Shown here: in pieces, positions 25,878-38,304 of the stretch | How positions within the stretch are numbered: the first letter of the stretch is position 1 | How the letters are laid out: each line of letters begins with the position of its first letter | Assembly: GCF_030247195.1 (NCBI RefSeq) | Contig: NC_080671.1 | Location: 213,218,701-213,282,700 of the forward strand | DNA from: Topomyia yanbarensis | Lineage: Eukaryota > Arthropoda > Insecta > Diptera > Culicidae | DNA: 64,000 bases | Direction: 5' to 3' | Position numbers and translations under genes: made by a program | The notes under the pieces: generated by a model | Database searches by the model: none | The model's input: only the letters and a program-made list of their open reading frames with translations | What the model was told of the DNA's origin: nothing

Positions 25878-26519
25878 TGTAACCTCCATGATCGGTTACA
25901 TTATAAATCTCGACCGACGGTGTAAATAATAAATAACTTAAATATATAATATGTACATATACCCTAGATACGTTTGGATTTGTTTACCTTTTTATAATAT
26001 TTTGAATTATTTTTATTTTTTTTTAATTAATAATTATTAGTATCACCCTATTGAAAATATTTATTTAAAATTTGAATTTGCTATAAAAATACCGAATGCC
26101 CCTCAATCCTTTGCGTGTCCCAATTATCCCACCGATACAATTGCGCCCTGCGAAAGACTGTTATCTCGCTCTGATAGCAAGAGTCATCTCGCTTGCTATG
26201 TACCGTGAAGAGCGGAAATATCCACCACCCAGGACTTCGTGGGATATATAAGCAGGAGCCGACAAGCATTCGCTCTCTTTTTTGGTAACAAAGTAACTAG
26301 CTTAAAATTCGGTATAGGTCGTTTTGGTTACCAAGTATTTTTTCAACAGTGATAGTGTTGGTGACAGTACGCGCTGTGTGCGGTAAAACTGTTAGTGCCA
26401 GTTGTTTCGCCTAAGTGGAAGAATCCTGACCGGCGATATCGGATCGAAAAGTTATCGAGGCCGGTACTGTTGAAAGGCCTGTGCATTTTACATTACCGAC
26501 GGCTGATTCAGTGCAACTA
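25878..26519 (+). repeat. 3' LTR, first part
   Basis: Matches 17802-18609 of the 5' LTR without the MITE, up to TCAGTGCAAC. It then stops at the left terminus of the 24-kb insert. Only two substitutions and a few indels seen by eye in about 640 bp. Confidence 0.95.
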
Positions 26520-26693
26520 CAGTGCTGTAGTTGCGGTTAGTAACGGTTAGTCGGCGACTAACCAGCTCCTGGAACAGAAAAAAAAAATTTTAAACCAAAA
26601 AAAAAATTCCGTTGGCCTTATCATTCTGGAAGGCAAATTTAATGATCCCAGCTAATTGGAATTTTGTGAATCTATTCAAACTCGTAGGGTATT

Positions 26694-29600
26694 GTCAAAC
26701 TCCCTGCCGAGCTAGTATGATATTTTCATAACTCACTTGGCGATCCCAGACTGTATGGGGCACTGGTATGATATGCTCATAGGATAATCTCAGATACTTG
26801 AAAGCACTAGTATAATATTCCCACACCTCCCAGAGCGTTTCAACATTAGTTTGATACTTACAAGTCACGCAAGGCGCTCTCAGATTCTCTCGGACGATAG
26901 TCTGATGTTCCCATCGCTTGCAGGGCGCTTCCACACTCTGTGGGGCGCCAATATGATATTTGCAAAACGCATAGGACGCTAGTATGATATTCCGATAGCT
27001 CGCAGGGTGCTCTCAGACTCGCAGGGGCACTAGTTTGTCATTTTCAAAGCTCGCAGGGCGCTCCGAGACCCTATGGGGTGCTATTATGATATCCACATAG
27101 CTCGGAGAGAGCTTCCACACTCGCTGGGGTGCTATTATGATATTCTAATAGCTCGCTGGGCGCTCTCAGTCTCTCCAGGGCGCTAGTATGACTCTAGGGG
27201 GCGCAAGTATGGTATTCACATAGCTCGTATGGCGCTTTCAGATTCTCTGGGGTGCCAGTATGATATTCCCATAGCTCGGAGAATGCTTTCATACTCGCTA
27301 GGGCCCCAGTATGATATATAATATCATAGCTCACAAGGCGCTCTCAAGCTCTTCAGGGCGCTAGTATGATATTCACAGAGCTCGCAGGGCGCTCTCAGAA
27401 TCCCTTGAGCACCAGCATGATATTCCTCGCAGGGCGCTCTCAAACTCTCTAGGATATCATGAAACTCTCATCGTCCGCAGGGCGCTCTCAGATTCTCTCT
27501 GGCGCAGGTATGAAATTCCCATAGCTCGCTTTCGGACTCTCTGGGGCGCTATATGATACTCGGAGAGCGCATCCTTGGTCGCTGGGGCGCTAGTATAATA
27601 TTCTCATAGCTCGCAGTTCGATTTCAAGCTTTCTAGGGCGCTAATATGACTATGGGGCGCTAATAAAATATTAACATAGCTCGCGAGGCGCTCTCAGATT
27701 CTCTCGAGCGCCAACATGATATTCCCATAGCTCGCAGGACGCTCTCGAACTCTCTTGGGCGCTAGTTCGATATTCTCTTAGTTTGCAGGGCGCTCACGAA
27801 TTTTCTGGAGCGCTAGCATAAACACTCTCAAACTCACTAGGGTGCTAGTTCGATATTCTCATAGCTCTCTAGGGCGCTAGTATAACTATATGGGGAGCTA
27901 GTATGGTATTCCCATAGCTCGCAGGGCGCTCTCAGATTCTCTCGAGCGTCAGTATGATATTCCAATAGCTCGCAGGGCGCGCCCAAACTCTTCAGGCGGT
28001 AGTTCGATATTTTCATAGTTCGCAGGGCGCTCACAGCTTCTTTGGAGCGTTAATCTAATATTCCTATAGTTAGCAGTACGCTCTCGGATTCTCTGAGGCA
28101 CCAGTACGATATTCCCCTTAGCTCGCATGGCACTCCAAAACTAGGGCGCTAGTTTAATATTCTCATAGCTCCAGGCCGATTTCAAACTCTCTAGGGCGTT
28201 AGTATGGCTCTATGGGGCGTTAGTATGATATTCCCATTGTTCGCAGGGCGCTCTCAGATTCTCTCTGGCGCAAGCATTTTGTTCCCATAGCTCGTAGGGT
28301 AATCTCAAACTCTTGAGAGCGCTAGTCTGATATTCTCATTGTTTGCTGGGCGCTTTCGGACTCTCTAAAATGCCAGTATGATATTCCCATAGCTCGGAGA
28401 GCGCTTTGACACTCGCTGACGCGCTAGTATGGTATTCTTATAACTCGCAGGGCGCTAGTATGGCTATATGGGATGCTAGAATGATATTCACATATCTCGC
28501 AGCCAGCATATCATGGCGCTCTCAGATTCTCTCGAGCGCCAGCATGATATTCCCATAGCTCGCAGGGTGCTCTCAAACTCTGTAGGGTAGTCTGATATTC
28601 TCATAGTTTGCAGGGCGCTCTCAGATTCTCTGGGGCGCCAATGTGATATTCCCATAGCTCGCCGGGTACTTTAAAACTCACATTGGCGCTAGTCTGATAT
28701 TCTCATAGCCCGCAGTACGCTCCGAGACCCTATGGGGTGCTATTGTGATATCCACATAGCTTGGAGAGCGCTTCCACGCTGGGGTGTTATAATGATATTC
28801 TCATAGCTCGATGGACGCTCTCAGGCTCTCTAGGACGCTAGTATGACTCTATAGGGCGCAAGTATGATATGAGCGCCTGCATAACATTCCCATAGCACGC
28901 TGGGCGCTCTCAGGCTCTCTAGATTAGCCTTATATTCTCAGCGCTCTCAGATTCTCTCTGGCGCCAGTATAATATTTCCATAGCTCGCTGGGCGCTCCCA
29001 AACTCGCTAGGGCGCTAATCTGACATTCCCATAGTTCGTAGGGTACTCTCAGATTCTCTGGGGTACCAGTACCATATTCCCATAGTTCGAAGAGTGCTTC
29101 CATGCTCGCTAGGACCTCAGTGTGATACGTAGTATCATAGCTCACAGGGCGCTCTCAAGCTCTTCAGGGCGCTAAGATGATATTCACAAAACTCTCTAGG
29201 TTACTAGTCTGATGTTATCTTAATTTGCTGGGCGCTTACAAATTCTCTGGGGCGCTAGTCTAATATTCTCATAGATTGCAGAGCGCTCTTAGATTCTCCC
29301 GAGCGCTTTTACGATATTCACATAGTTCGCAGGGCGCTCTCAAACTCGCTATTCTAATATTCTCATAGTTCGTAGGGCGCTCTAAGATTCTCTGGAGCGC
29401 TAGTATAATATTCCCATAGCTCGGAGAGCGCTTCCGCACTCGCTGGGGCGCTTTTCACAGCTCACAGGGCGCTAATATGACTCTATGGGGCGCCAGTATG
29501 ATATTCACATTGCTCGCAGGACGCTCTCAGAGTATTTCGGGCATCAGTTTGATATTCGCATAGGTCGCAGGGCTGTCTTAAACTCCCTAGGGCGCAAGTC

Positions 29601-31270
29601 CGATATTCTCATAGTTCGCACGGCGCTCCGAGACTCTAAGATTTTCTAGAGCGCTAGTATGATATTCCCATAGCTCGGAGAGCGCTTCCGCACTCGCTGG
29701 GGTGCTTCTCATAGCTCGCAGGGCGCTAATATGAATTCTATGGGGCGCCAGTATGATATTGACATTGCTCACAGGGCGCTCTCAGAGTCTCTCGGGCCAT
29801 AGCTCGCAGGGCAATCTGAAACTCTCTAGGGGACTAGTCTTATATTCTCATCGTTCGCAGGGCGCTCTTAGATTCTCTCAAATGCTTTTACGATATTCAC
29901 GTAGTTCGCAGGGCGCTCTCAAACTCGCTGGGGCGCTAGTCTGTTATTCTCATAGTTCGCAGGGCGCTCTAAGATTCTCTGGAGCGGTAATATGATATTC
30001 CCATAGCTCGGAGAGCGCTTCCGCACTCGCTGTGGTGCTTCACATAGCTCACAGGGCGCTCTAAAGCTCCCTATGGTGTTAATATGACCCTATGAGGCGC
30101 CAGCATGATATTCACATTGCTCGCAGGGCGCTCTCAGTCTCTCGGGCACCAGTTTAATATTCGCATAGGTCGCAGGGCTCTCTTTAACTCCCTAGGGCGC
30201 AAGTCCGATATTCTCATAGTTCGCACGGCGCTCCGAGACTCTATGGGGCGGTAGTTTGTTATTCACATATCTCGCTGGGCACTCTTCGATTAGCTGGGAG
30301 GCTAGTATGGTATTCCCATAGCTCGCAGGGCGCATTCAAACTCTCTAGGTTACTAGTCTGATGTTCTCTTAGTTTACAGGGCGCTTACAAATTCTCTGGG
30401 GCGCTAGTTTAATATTCTCATGGATTGCAGGGCGCTCTTAGATTCTCTCGAGTGCTTTTACCATTTTCACATAGTTCGCAGGGCGATCTTAAACTCGCTA
30501 GGGCGCTAGTCTAATATACTCATAGTTCGTAGGGCGCTGTAAGATTCTCTGGAGTACTAGTATGATATTCCCATAGCTCGGAGAGCGCTTCCGCACTCGC
30601 TGGGGTGCTTCTCATAGCTCACAGGGCGCTAATATGACTATATGGGACGCCACCATGATATTCATATTGCTCGCAGGGCGCTCTCAGAGTCTCTCGGGCA
30701 CCAGTTTGATATTCGCATAGGTCGCAGGGCTCTCTTAAACTACCTAGGGCGCAAGTCCGATATTCTCATAGTTCGCACGGCACTCCGAGACTGTATTGGG
30801 CGCTAGTATGAATTTCCCATATATTGCAGAGCACTTCCACACTCGCTGGAGAGGTAATATGATATTCCCATGGCTCGTCTGGCAATTAGATAGGTGGGCA
30901 ATAAACTTTCCAAACTTACAAGGCGCTTTCAACCGGTTTCAGTATCTTTGGGGCGCATATAAATGAGTATTTAAGCTTATGAGGCGGTAATAATCTATCC
31001 GAAGTTGCAGGGCGTTTTCAGGCTCTATGGGTCAGTAGTATGAGTATGTTGAGCTAACGGGTAGGTAGTATGCTCATGGGGCGTTATGCGAATAGTCTAT
31101 CGTAACTTGCCGGGTGCTTTCAGATTTTCTGGGGCGCATATACTGTAACTCTTTGGGGCGTTGGTATGAGTATTTGAGCTGATGAGATGGTAGTGGATAG
31201 TCTATCCTAACTCGTAGGGCGCTTCCAAGCTCTCTGAGGTGCATATGGCGTATTTCTGTGGGAAGCTAGT
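26694..31270. repeat. 51-bp satellite array, ~4.6 kb
   Basis: About 85-90 degenerate units of roughly 51 bp, like CATAGCTCGCAGGGCGCTCT, then CAGATTCTCTGGGGCGC, then YAGTATGATATTCC. A higher-order block recurs at about 29414, 29669, 30002 and 30571, marked by GGAGAGCGCTTCCGCACTCG. A second marker, CGCAAGTCCGATATTCTCAT, is at about 29593, 30198 and 30750, spaced 550-605 bp. Units decay after about 30850. The minus-strand consensus is open in one frame (EYHTSAPENLRAPCELW), but real units carry stops and indels. Confidence 0.93.
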
Positions 31271-32836
31271 ATATTTTCTAGCTCAGGCCCAATGAAAAAT
31301 CAAACTGATTAAAAAGAATTCTTGTTAGGTGCTTTTATGGTGTTCATAGTGAATAGTTTGAATGTTTGTGGGGGCAGTAGATGATACGCTAGCCAAACAC
31401 GCAGGGTACAAATAAACTGATTCAACCATCATGTAGGTTTGTCGTGCACTTTTATAAACATACTAAAAATGCTTTTAAAATTTAATCATTGGCTTGCGTG
31501 TAACACCCGTTTTTTGTGCGAATTTTAATACTGTACTGGCGAATGAAGCCATCATATTGATAACGATTTTAACGCGATCCATTTTTTGCATGCCGAGGTA
31601 TTAATACAATTTACTTGAACCTTTATTATGTGATTAATAAAGACCATGTCTTAGCTCCTCCACTAAATCGCTCAAAAAGCTTTGATTTTTTTTTGTTAAT
31701 TGTAGAAGATCATGTCTCTTAAGGCACGCATCTGCTCTCATTGCATAATCACTGATACACTGATTTCAAAATATCCCTTTTTCAAAACAACTTTAATGAT
31801 GAATACAATAATTACTCATCTGTCAAACGTTCTATCATATCATTTATGTGTTGTATACCATGTTTAAAATATATGTATTAATAATATCCTTTAACCCTCA
31901 GAAAGGCGAGTGGTCTCAGAGGCACGGCTGGTTACAATAATTATCCTCTAATTTGAATAAACTTGTAATTATGAACAGAAATGATGGAGCTTTTTCGGGC
32001 TTTCAATTCTCTCACCGATAGAAAGCCAAAAAAGACTTAATATCACCGGGTCTTAGGAGCAATGGTTGTTGAAGCCACTATTTTAGCTTGCCTTTTTGAG
32101 GATTAAGACCGTCCAAAGAAAAAATAGACTGCACAATGATGCGTGGGCGGCACTTGAAAACTTAATTTGCTGTAATGAACACATAAAAAAGGAGAGATGC
32201 ACAGTAAACTGGCTTGAGTTATTTTAGCTTTAAAAAAATCGCAATATGAAAAAATTAGAGAAAACATAGATTTGAACTCACGTCCTTTAAGTCGATCTGC
32301 TATAACGTTACTAACTAAACTATATATACATTTCGAAATCGACACAATATAGCCCATCAAGTAAAGTATGAAAGTATTTTATCATTCATTCATTTCAGGT
32401 GTTCGGCAAGGGAGAGCTGAATAGTAACAGCAACTAAAGAATACGAAAGTTTAGCAACTTTGATAACCATTGAAGTATCTAGTTATTCAAACGCGAAGAC
32501 GCGACAATTGCCGATGATCAGCAGTTCTATCAACTTCCTAACACTTTGTGATGATGTAATATTGTAACTTACAACTTGTAAGGCAATGCAGCAATGTTGT
32601 TCTTTCAGAATAGTTTTGTCTGTTACTGGCTCGATCGACAGTCACTCGGTTTTCATGTTTTCTCGAGCATCTGATGCTTAGAGCACTTGTCAATTTTTCC
32701 TATTGTTACAACGTCTTTCGTTGAGATTTTAAGTTCCAATTCTGGGTGTTCAGCATATTGAATGTAAAATGAATTCTAGGAAAAATATATCCAGTATATC
32801 CATCTACAAGAAGGCCCACTACCATTACTTTTACAA
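31271..32836. other. AT-rich spacer
   Basis: No supported gene. It contains one tRNA-like block, listed separately. Confidence 0.4.
32268..32320 (-). repeat. tRNA-like promoter pair (possible SINE)
   Basis: On the minus strand, an A-box-like TTTAGTTAGTAACG is followed about 40 bp later by a B-box-like GAGTTCAAATC. Resembles the head of a tRNA-derived SINE. No tRNA cloverleaf can be claimed. Confidence 0.4.
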
Positions 32837-33105
32837 AGGGTAAATTGCCTATTTTCACCCTATTAAGGAAGGTACCTCACAAATTCATTAATTACTTGGT
32901 CTACAATCGATGGAATGCGTATGAATTGGCATCAAGAGCTTTGCTTCGTTGATTAGAATCAATCTAATAACACAAATGCCCTGAAAACAATGAAATGCTC
33001 GTGTTTGAGCGCAACGAAAATTCGGATTTAGTGCCTCAATTGTCACCCAATGCGTTGAACAAAGATGGCAAATAGAAACATGGTGAAAATAAGCTCATTA
33101 CCCTA
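32837..33105. mobile_element. TIR element, TAGGGTGATGAG-like family (copy 2)
   Basis: Starts AGGGTAAATTGCCTATTTTC and ends GAAAATAAGCTCATTACCCTA. The interior (AATGCGTTGAACAAAGATGGC near its right end; GAAAACAATG in the middle) is the diverged inverse of 2958-3280. Confidence 0.65.
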
Positions 33106-33913
33106 TAAGTTGATGGTATGGGTAACGGGGCGTTGGAGCGGGACAGAATGGTTCGAACGGTACATATTAGAGACAGCAACGCTATCTTCGCGCTAAAATT
33201 ATAAAGGTGAGGGCGATTGAATCCCAATAACGACCAAAAAAAAATTTAATTTAATTTTTTTTTCAGGGTGAATAGGCAATTTTGTTACCCTAAAGGGTGA
33301 ATTTTTAATCGGTTTGATCGTATCTCTAACCGTTTCTGCAGAATACCATAAATGGCGCGCAGTATCTCAAAAGGTAGAGAATCAGTGTTTGCCTCTAGTA
33401 ACGTTAGGAGAAAGGTTACTTTTTTAGCCTTACAAAATCATGTTTCCATAAAATCATTTTTACTGACTGATTCTATTTAATAAGCCAATTGTTATTTGGA
33501 ATATTAAATACGACCTAGACCTGCTATTTCGATGCTGTAGACTAATTATTTTGTGATATGACAATCTGATAAAATTAGAAGTTAACAAAAAGAATACTGG
33601 ACAAATTCGAAAAATTAGATTCCTCAAAGTACAATGTCAGTCAATTAGATCAGTTTGAAGGTATTTGTAATTAATAAACAATTTCGCAAATGCAAAAATA
33701 TATTACATAACATCACATTAATATTGAATATTGAAAAAATCATAATCTTGTCATAAAAAACCCTAAAGCTTTGGCGGTCTGAGGGAGTGGGAGCTAGAAA
33801 ACTGGAACTTGTGCTTCTAATCAAACAAAACATTACGCTGCTCACTACACTACAGTGATTAAATCATGACAATATTATAACCGATTTGGTTAACCCAACA
33901 TTTATTCATACAT
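33106..33913. other. No gene; fragments of repeats
   Basis: A short AGGGTGAATAGGCAATTTTG fragment near 33266 recalls the preceding family. A minus-strand stretch near 33780-33860 has weak tRNA-like boxes. Nothing else is supported. Confidence 0.35.
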
Positions 33914-34683
33914 CGTCGCTGTTGTGCTATCTTATGACAAGCGCCATTTTGCACATTTTGAGAAAAACGATTTTTAAAGTTTGAGATTGAATATCATGAA
34001 ACTTATAAATGGTAGAAACAATTCAGAGAAGACAATTGATGATTCTATCTATTCTGTACTAATCTCTCAAATATTACGAAAATCGGTTGACTATGTTGCG
34101 AGTTTTCACTAAAAATGTAAACAAAAGTCGCACTCACACGTGTCATAGGTGTGTATTGATGAAAAAATTTGTATGACGTGTCATAATCGTGCATGGAAAA
34201 TTTTCCAAAGAAAAAAATCACCAATTATGAACTTTTATTCATATCTTTGGCTTCATTTGGTCTATAAACAATCGGTTTGATGCATTTTGAAGGAAATGAG
34301 GCAGGGAATCTAGAAAAAATAGTTATTTTTAGTTACAGTGTTGCCAAATCGGCAATATTTCCAGTTTAAAGCTAAAACTACGTTTTTCTCCCAATACATG
34401 TATTTTTCTTTTGAAAATTATTATGCCATTGTGTTCCTACGACATTTTTACACATAAAAGCAACTAAAATTTTATTATAACTTGAGCCAATCCCAAGATA
34501 TAATGATTTGAAGCAAAAAACTCACAATTTCTGATCACTTTTCTCACTATATTTCAGTAGCCAAGCAAAATTTCAAAATTCTGGAAACGCCATCTTGTAG
34601 AGATTCGTTAGACGAGTAATGTGGCATATCTAACTCAGTTTACCCCAAAATGGCGTTTGTCATAAGATAGCACAACAGCGACG
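33914..34683. mobile_element. 770-bp TIR element with 4-bp target duplication
   Basis: The ends are 38-bp inverted repeats beginning CGTCGCTGTTGTGCTATCTT, differing at about one position. ACAT stands directly outside both ends (33910-33913 and 34684-34687). No transposase. The start CGCTGTTGT also occurs in the right terminus of the 24-kb insert, which hints at kinship. Confidence 0.88.
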
Positions 34684-35636
34684 ACATAGAATCTCGACAT
34701 CAACATACCATGATCAGCCTCTTCATGACTTTACAAGTGTTCTCAACAAATTCCTTTGTTGGTATTAGAATTAGCTACAACTTTACTGAATAGAGTAAGT
34801 CTCTATTTGAATTTGTTTGGAATCGAAAAAACGCGTTTGGAAATAACGAAAATATTCCGAACTAACCGCAAAACCAATGGTTTAGACGCTATTAATACAG
34901 AGCACAAAAATAACATTTTAAAACTCTACACTGTTTATGTTCACTAAACAACCAAAAGTTTACAATTTCGTTTACCATAAGCAATTTCGAAAAAATATTA
35001 TTCTGCTTAAAATTTCAGATATAGTAAGTATCTCAGAGCTAATGAGTATTCAATAGAAAATTCAGCCAAACTGCAGCAAGTTCTACTGCCCATGATCACA
35101 AATCATTTCCATAAAAATTAATAATCCCAAATATATGACAAATATGTGATCATGAACAGTATATTGCAGGTGAGTAAGTTTGGCGATATCTGTCATTAAA
35201 CACCAGAAAGACAGAGTCTGCGGACCTGGAGCGCATTTTGATTGAACCCAAAAATGTTTGAACGGAGCATCCAGCGATAATGATAGTAATACCAAATACA
35301 AATTTACAAAACGTATTTGTATTTGGTAATACCATCATAAACCTAAAAGCTTAGAATATAACTTTGTCAAAAATGCAATAAAGCGTGCAACACGCCAGAA
35401 ATAACAGATATGCCATAACCGGGAACTTTCCCTTATTATTTAATACTATCGATTCCGCTTACAGGCAGCAAAAAAATCAAGAGCCAAAACTAATACCCTT
35501 CAAATCTGGCTGTTTATGACGATAACCTCTGAACATTAAGGCCACTTTTGTTGCTATGCTAGTTGCATCAGTCATTTTACAACAATTTGAAAGAAACCTG
35601 TAAATTTTCATTGAATCTGATGTAGTAAAACGTGTC
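34684..35636. other. No gene recognised
   Basis: AT-rich. A 25-bp near-perfect palindromic arm around 35279-35338 (AGTAATACCAAATACAAAT against ATTTGTATTTGGTAATACC). Confidence 0.4.
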
Positions 35637-36337
35637 TAGGGTTGCCACCTCTGGAGAGGCTTTGACCCGGAGATTTTCACTGATCTGGGGGGGGGGGGTG
35701 GATTTTGAGTGGAACGAGACAGAAATTGGAATCAAAGCGATTTCAAGGCATTTTAGAGCACTTTAATTGCTTTTTATTACAACGTTAAAGTAAAACTGTA
35801 AATTTTTCACGCTTGAGAACAGTTTTATCGGTTTAATGTGGTGTAGTATTTCACTTCCCCGACTAAGTGCCAAGAATACAAAAGCACCAGCTACTCTCAC
35901 TGTGGAGGTCGAACGAGCATTGCTCTCCTCCACAACTAACAGAAGAAGGAGAGCAAAGGAGGCAGAGCTGCGACATCACACTATGTGGTGTCGGTTATTC
36001 GTCACCAACAAATTATAATTTCGCAACAAAGGGGCAAAACTCAGGTTAATTTGTAGTAAATTTTATTTGTTTTTCATTTTCATTGCTTTGTGAAAGAAAT
36101 TAGCAATATTTGGTGAACTCTTTGCCACCTAGAAACGAAGAGTTAGTCGGGAAAAATAAATCTGAACCAGAGTAATAGTTAATTTAGACTTTTTGAATAT
36201 TTTGTAAAGAATCAATTAATTCCAAAAAATTGAACCTATGCTTCTTCCCACCAAACCCGGAGAAATTGATGTAAAACCCGGAGATCGCTCCCGAAAACCG
36301 GAGTCTCCGGGTCAAACCCGGAGGGGTGGCAACCCTA
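35637..36337 (+). mobile_element. hAT element copy A (701 bp)
   Basis: The termini are TAGGGTTGCCACC and GGTGGCAACCCTA, extended imperfectly to about 40 bp around TTTGACCCGGAGA. Flanks: AACGTGTC on the left, TATATTTC on the right. Copy B at 36549-37249 is its inverse with only about three differences seen. The flanks of A and B explain each other only if the DNA between them was inverted. Confidence 0.9.
35836..36018 (+). pseudogene. Possible hAT dimerisation-domain remnant (copy A)
   Basis: A 60-residue frame contains KAPATLTVEVERALLSS, then NRRRRAKEAEL and LFVTNKL. hAT transposases end with a dimerisation region that typically reads P-A-T..VER.FS...(N)RR.RL....LF.N. The order and spacing are similar, and the host element has hAT-type ends and 8-bp duplications. 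The conserved Phe after VER is Leu, and nothing upstream of this region survives. This may be the scrap of transposase left in an internally deleted element; a chance frame is possible. The same frame is present in copy B (37051-36869). Confidence 0.35.
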
Positions 36338-36548
36338 TATATTTCAACCAAGTGACTGTCTGTTGGTACGGCATGGTTCGAAAACGCGCTACGGAGTAAA
36401 CAAATGGTTGGTGATAATTGGTCGGTTCAAGCCCATTACGCTAACCTCCCTGTTTTTTTCTGGTTTTTTTCTTATTACGATATGATGTTCATATCGCGAT
36501 GTTATATTTGAAAGATGCTTTTTGTTAGATATATTTGAACGACACGTT
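36338..36548. other. 211-bp segment, apparently inverted
   Basis: Lies between hAT copies A and B. Its outer 8-mers (TATATTTC and GACACGTT) are the displaced halves of the two target duplications. Confidence 0.8.
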
Positions 36549-37249
36549 TAGGGTTGCCACCCCTCCGGGTTTGACCCGGAGACTCCGGTTTTCGGGAGCG
36601 ATCTCCGGGTTTTACATCAATTTCTCCGGGTTTGGTGGGAAGAAGCATAGGTTCAATTTTTTTGGAATTAATTGATTCTTTACAAAATATTCAAAAAGTC
36701 TAAATTAACTATTACTCTGGTTCAGATTTATTTTTCCCGACTAACTCTTCGTTTCTAGGTGGCAAAGAGTTCACCAAATATTGCTAATTTCTTTCACAAA
36801 GCAATGAAAATGAAAAACAAATAAAATTTACTACAAATTAACCTGAGTTTTGCCCCTTTGTTGCGAAATTATAATTTGTTGGTGACGAATAACCGACACC
36901 ACATAGTGTGATGTCGCAGCTCTGCCTCCTTTGCTCTCCTTCTTCTGTTAGTTGTGGAGGAGAGCAATGCTCGTTCGACCTCCACAGTGAGAGTAGCTGG
37001 TGCTTTTGTATTCTTGGCACTTAGTCGGGGAAGTGAAATACTACACCACATTAAACCGATAAAACTGTTCTCAAGCGTGAAAAATTTACAGTTTTACTTT
37101 AACGTGGTAATAAAAAGCAATTAAAGTGCTCTAAAATGCCTTGAAATCGCTTTGATTCCAATTTCTGTCTCGTTCCACTCAAAATCCACCCCCCCCCCCA
37201 GATCAGTGAAAATCTCCGGGTCAAAGCCTCTCCAGAGGTGGCAACCCTA
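36549..37249 (-). mobile_element. hAT element copy B (701 bp)
   Basis: Inverse of copy A, same length. Flanks: GACACGTT on the left, GAAATATA on the right. These are the complements of A's left and right flanks respectively. Confidence 0.9.
36869..37051 (-). pseudogene. Possible hAT dimerisation-domain remnant (copy B)
   Basis: Identical frame to the one in copy A, on the opposite strand. The same reasoning and doubts apply. Confidence 0.35.
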
Positions 37250-37950
37250 GAAATATAACATACATGAACTTCTTCTGAGTGCCATAAGTTCACCGAGTTA
37301 CGACTAGTAATTTTAGGGGAATTACGAATAAAACCGATCCCCTGTGACTTTCTCCATAAATAAATTTTTTCTTCATTTTATTATGACAGGTTATTATTTG
37401 TACGATTATGTACAGCATTTGAAAACAAATTAAACTTTCATTAGTACGTCAAATGTCACAAAAAAAACCAAAACAAACGACAGCAATGTTAATCGTCCGG
37501 ATGTTAGATTTTGCTGGTGGATGTTATGGTTTTAATCAAATTAACCCTCTAGTTCCCAACACCGCCTCTAGGCGGTCTCTTTAAAATCTAAATTAAACTA
37601 CTAAAACATTATTGTCTGTTGTCATCCGCACTAGTATTTCTTCCCAACGCTCACACCTTTCATACACACACATTGTTTGAATAATCGTAGCTTTCTGTCA
37701 ATGGAAATTGAAGCTCAAAGTTGAAAATTCGATGAAAACGTGTAAAAAAAACTATTTTGTGTTTAGTGGTAATCTTCATCAAACAAATTTTAACTATTTT
37801 TGGAAATTTAACAACAAAATTTTTTTTTGGATAGCCTGTAGCATTTTACTTTTTTTTTTGTTTTGTTGAGCTGTAACAAAAACATGCTATCGTCGAAAGC
37901 AATCATCCCTGCAAGGTTAGGCTCCATTTAGAAAGTTCCATCTGATGATT
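37250..37950. other. No feature recognised
   Basis: AT-rich spacer with several poly-T/poly-A runs; no gene. Confidence 0.4.
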
Positions 37951-38164
37951 AGGGACCATTCATAAATTTAGGGGGGTACGAGAAGTTGTGACATATGGGG
38001 GAGAGGGAGTAAGCCAGATCGTTACGTAGCAATTTTTTTTCGAGGAATTTGTTACGTAATAGGGGAGGGGGGGGATAGAGAAATTTATGACAACTTGTTA
38101 CATGGGGGGAGGGAGGAGTCAATTTTGGGCAATTTTTGCGTTACGTAATTTATGAATGGTCCCT
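37951..38164 (+). mobile_element. MITE, AGGGACCATTCATAAAT family, copy 1
   Basis: Begins AGGGACCATTCATAAATTTA and ends TACGTAATTTATGAATGGTCCCT, so the two ends are inverted. The interior has G-rich stretches (GGGGGAGAGGGAG). About 214 bp. The copy at 38305-38550 is inverted. Confidence 0.85.
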
Positions 38165-38304
38165 TACCTATCATTGAGAATGGCATTGGCTTTAAATTTC
38201 CAAGCACAAATATGATTGGAACACTTCAGTGAACTACCTGTTTCTTCTCTTTTTTCTTTTAGACAATACGGTGCACATGCGCCGGGCATGTCATGCTTGT
38301 GGAT

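Noticed and set aside
26694..31270. CRISPR-like array or a tandem-repeat protein gene
   Set aside because: Units are contiguous and degenerate with no unique spacers, and the DNA is eukaryotic. Individual units contain stops and indels in the open minus frame.
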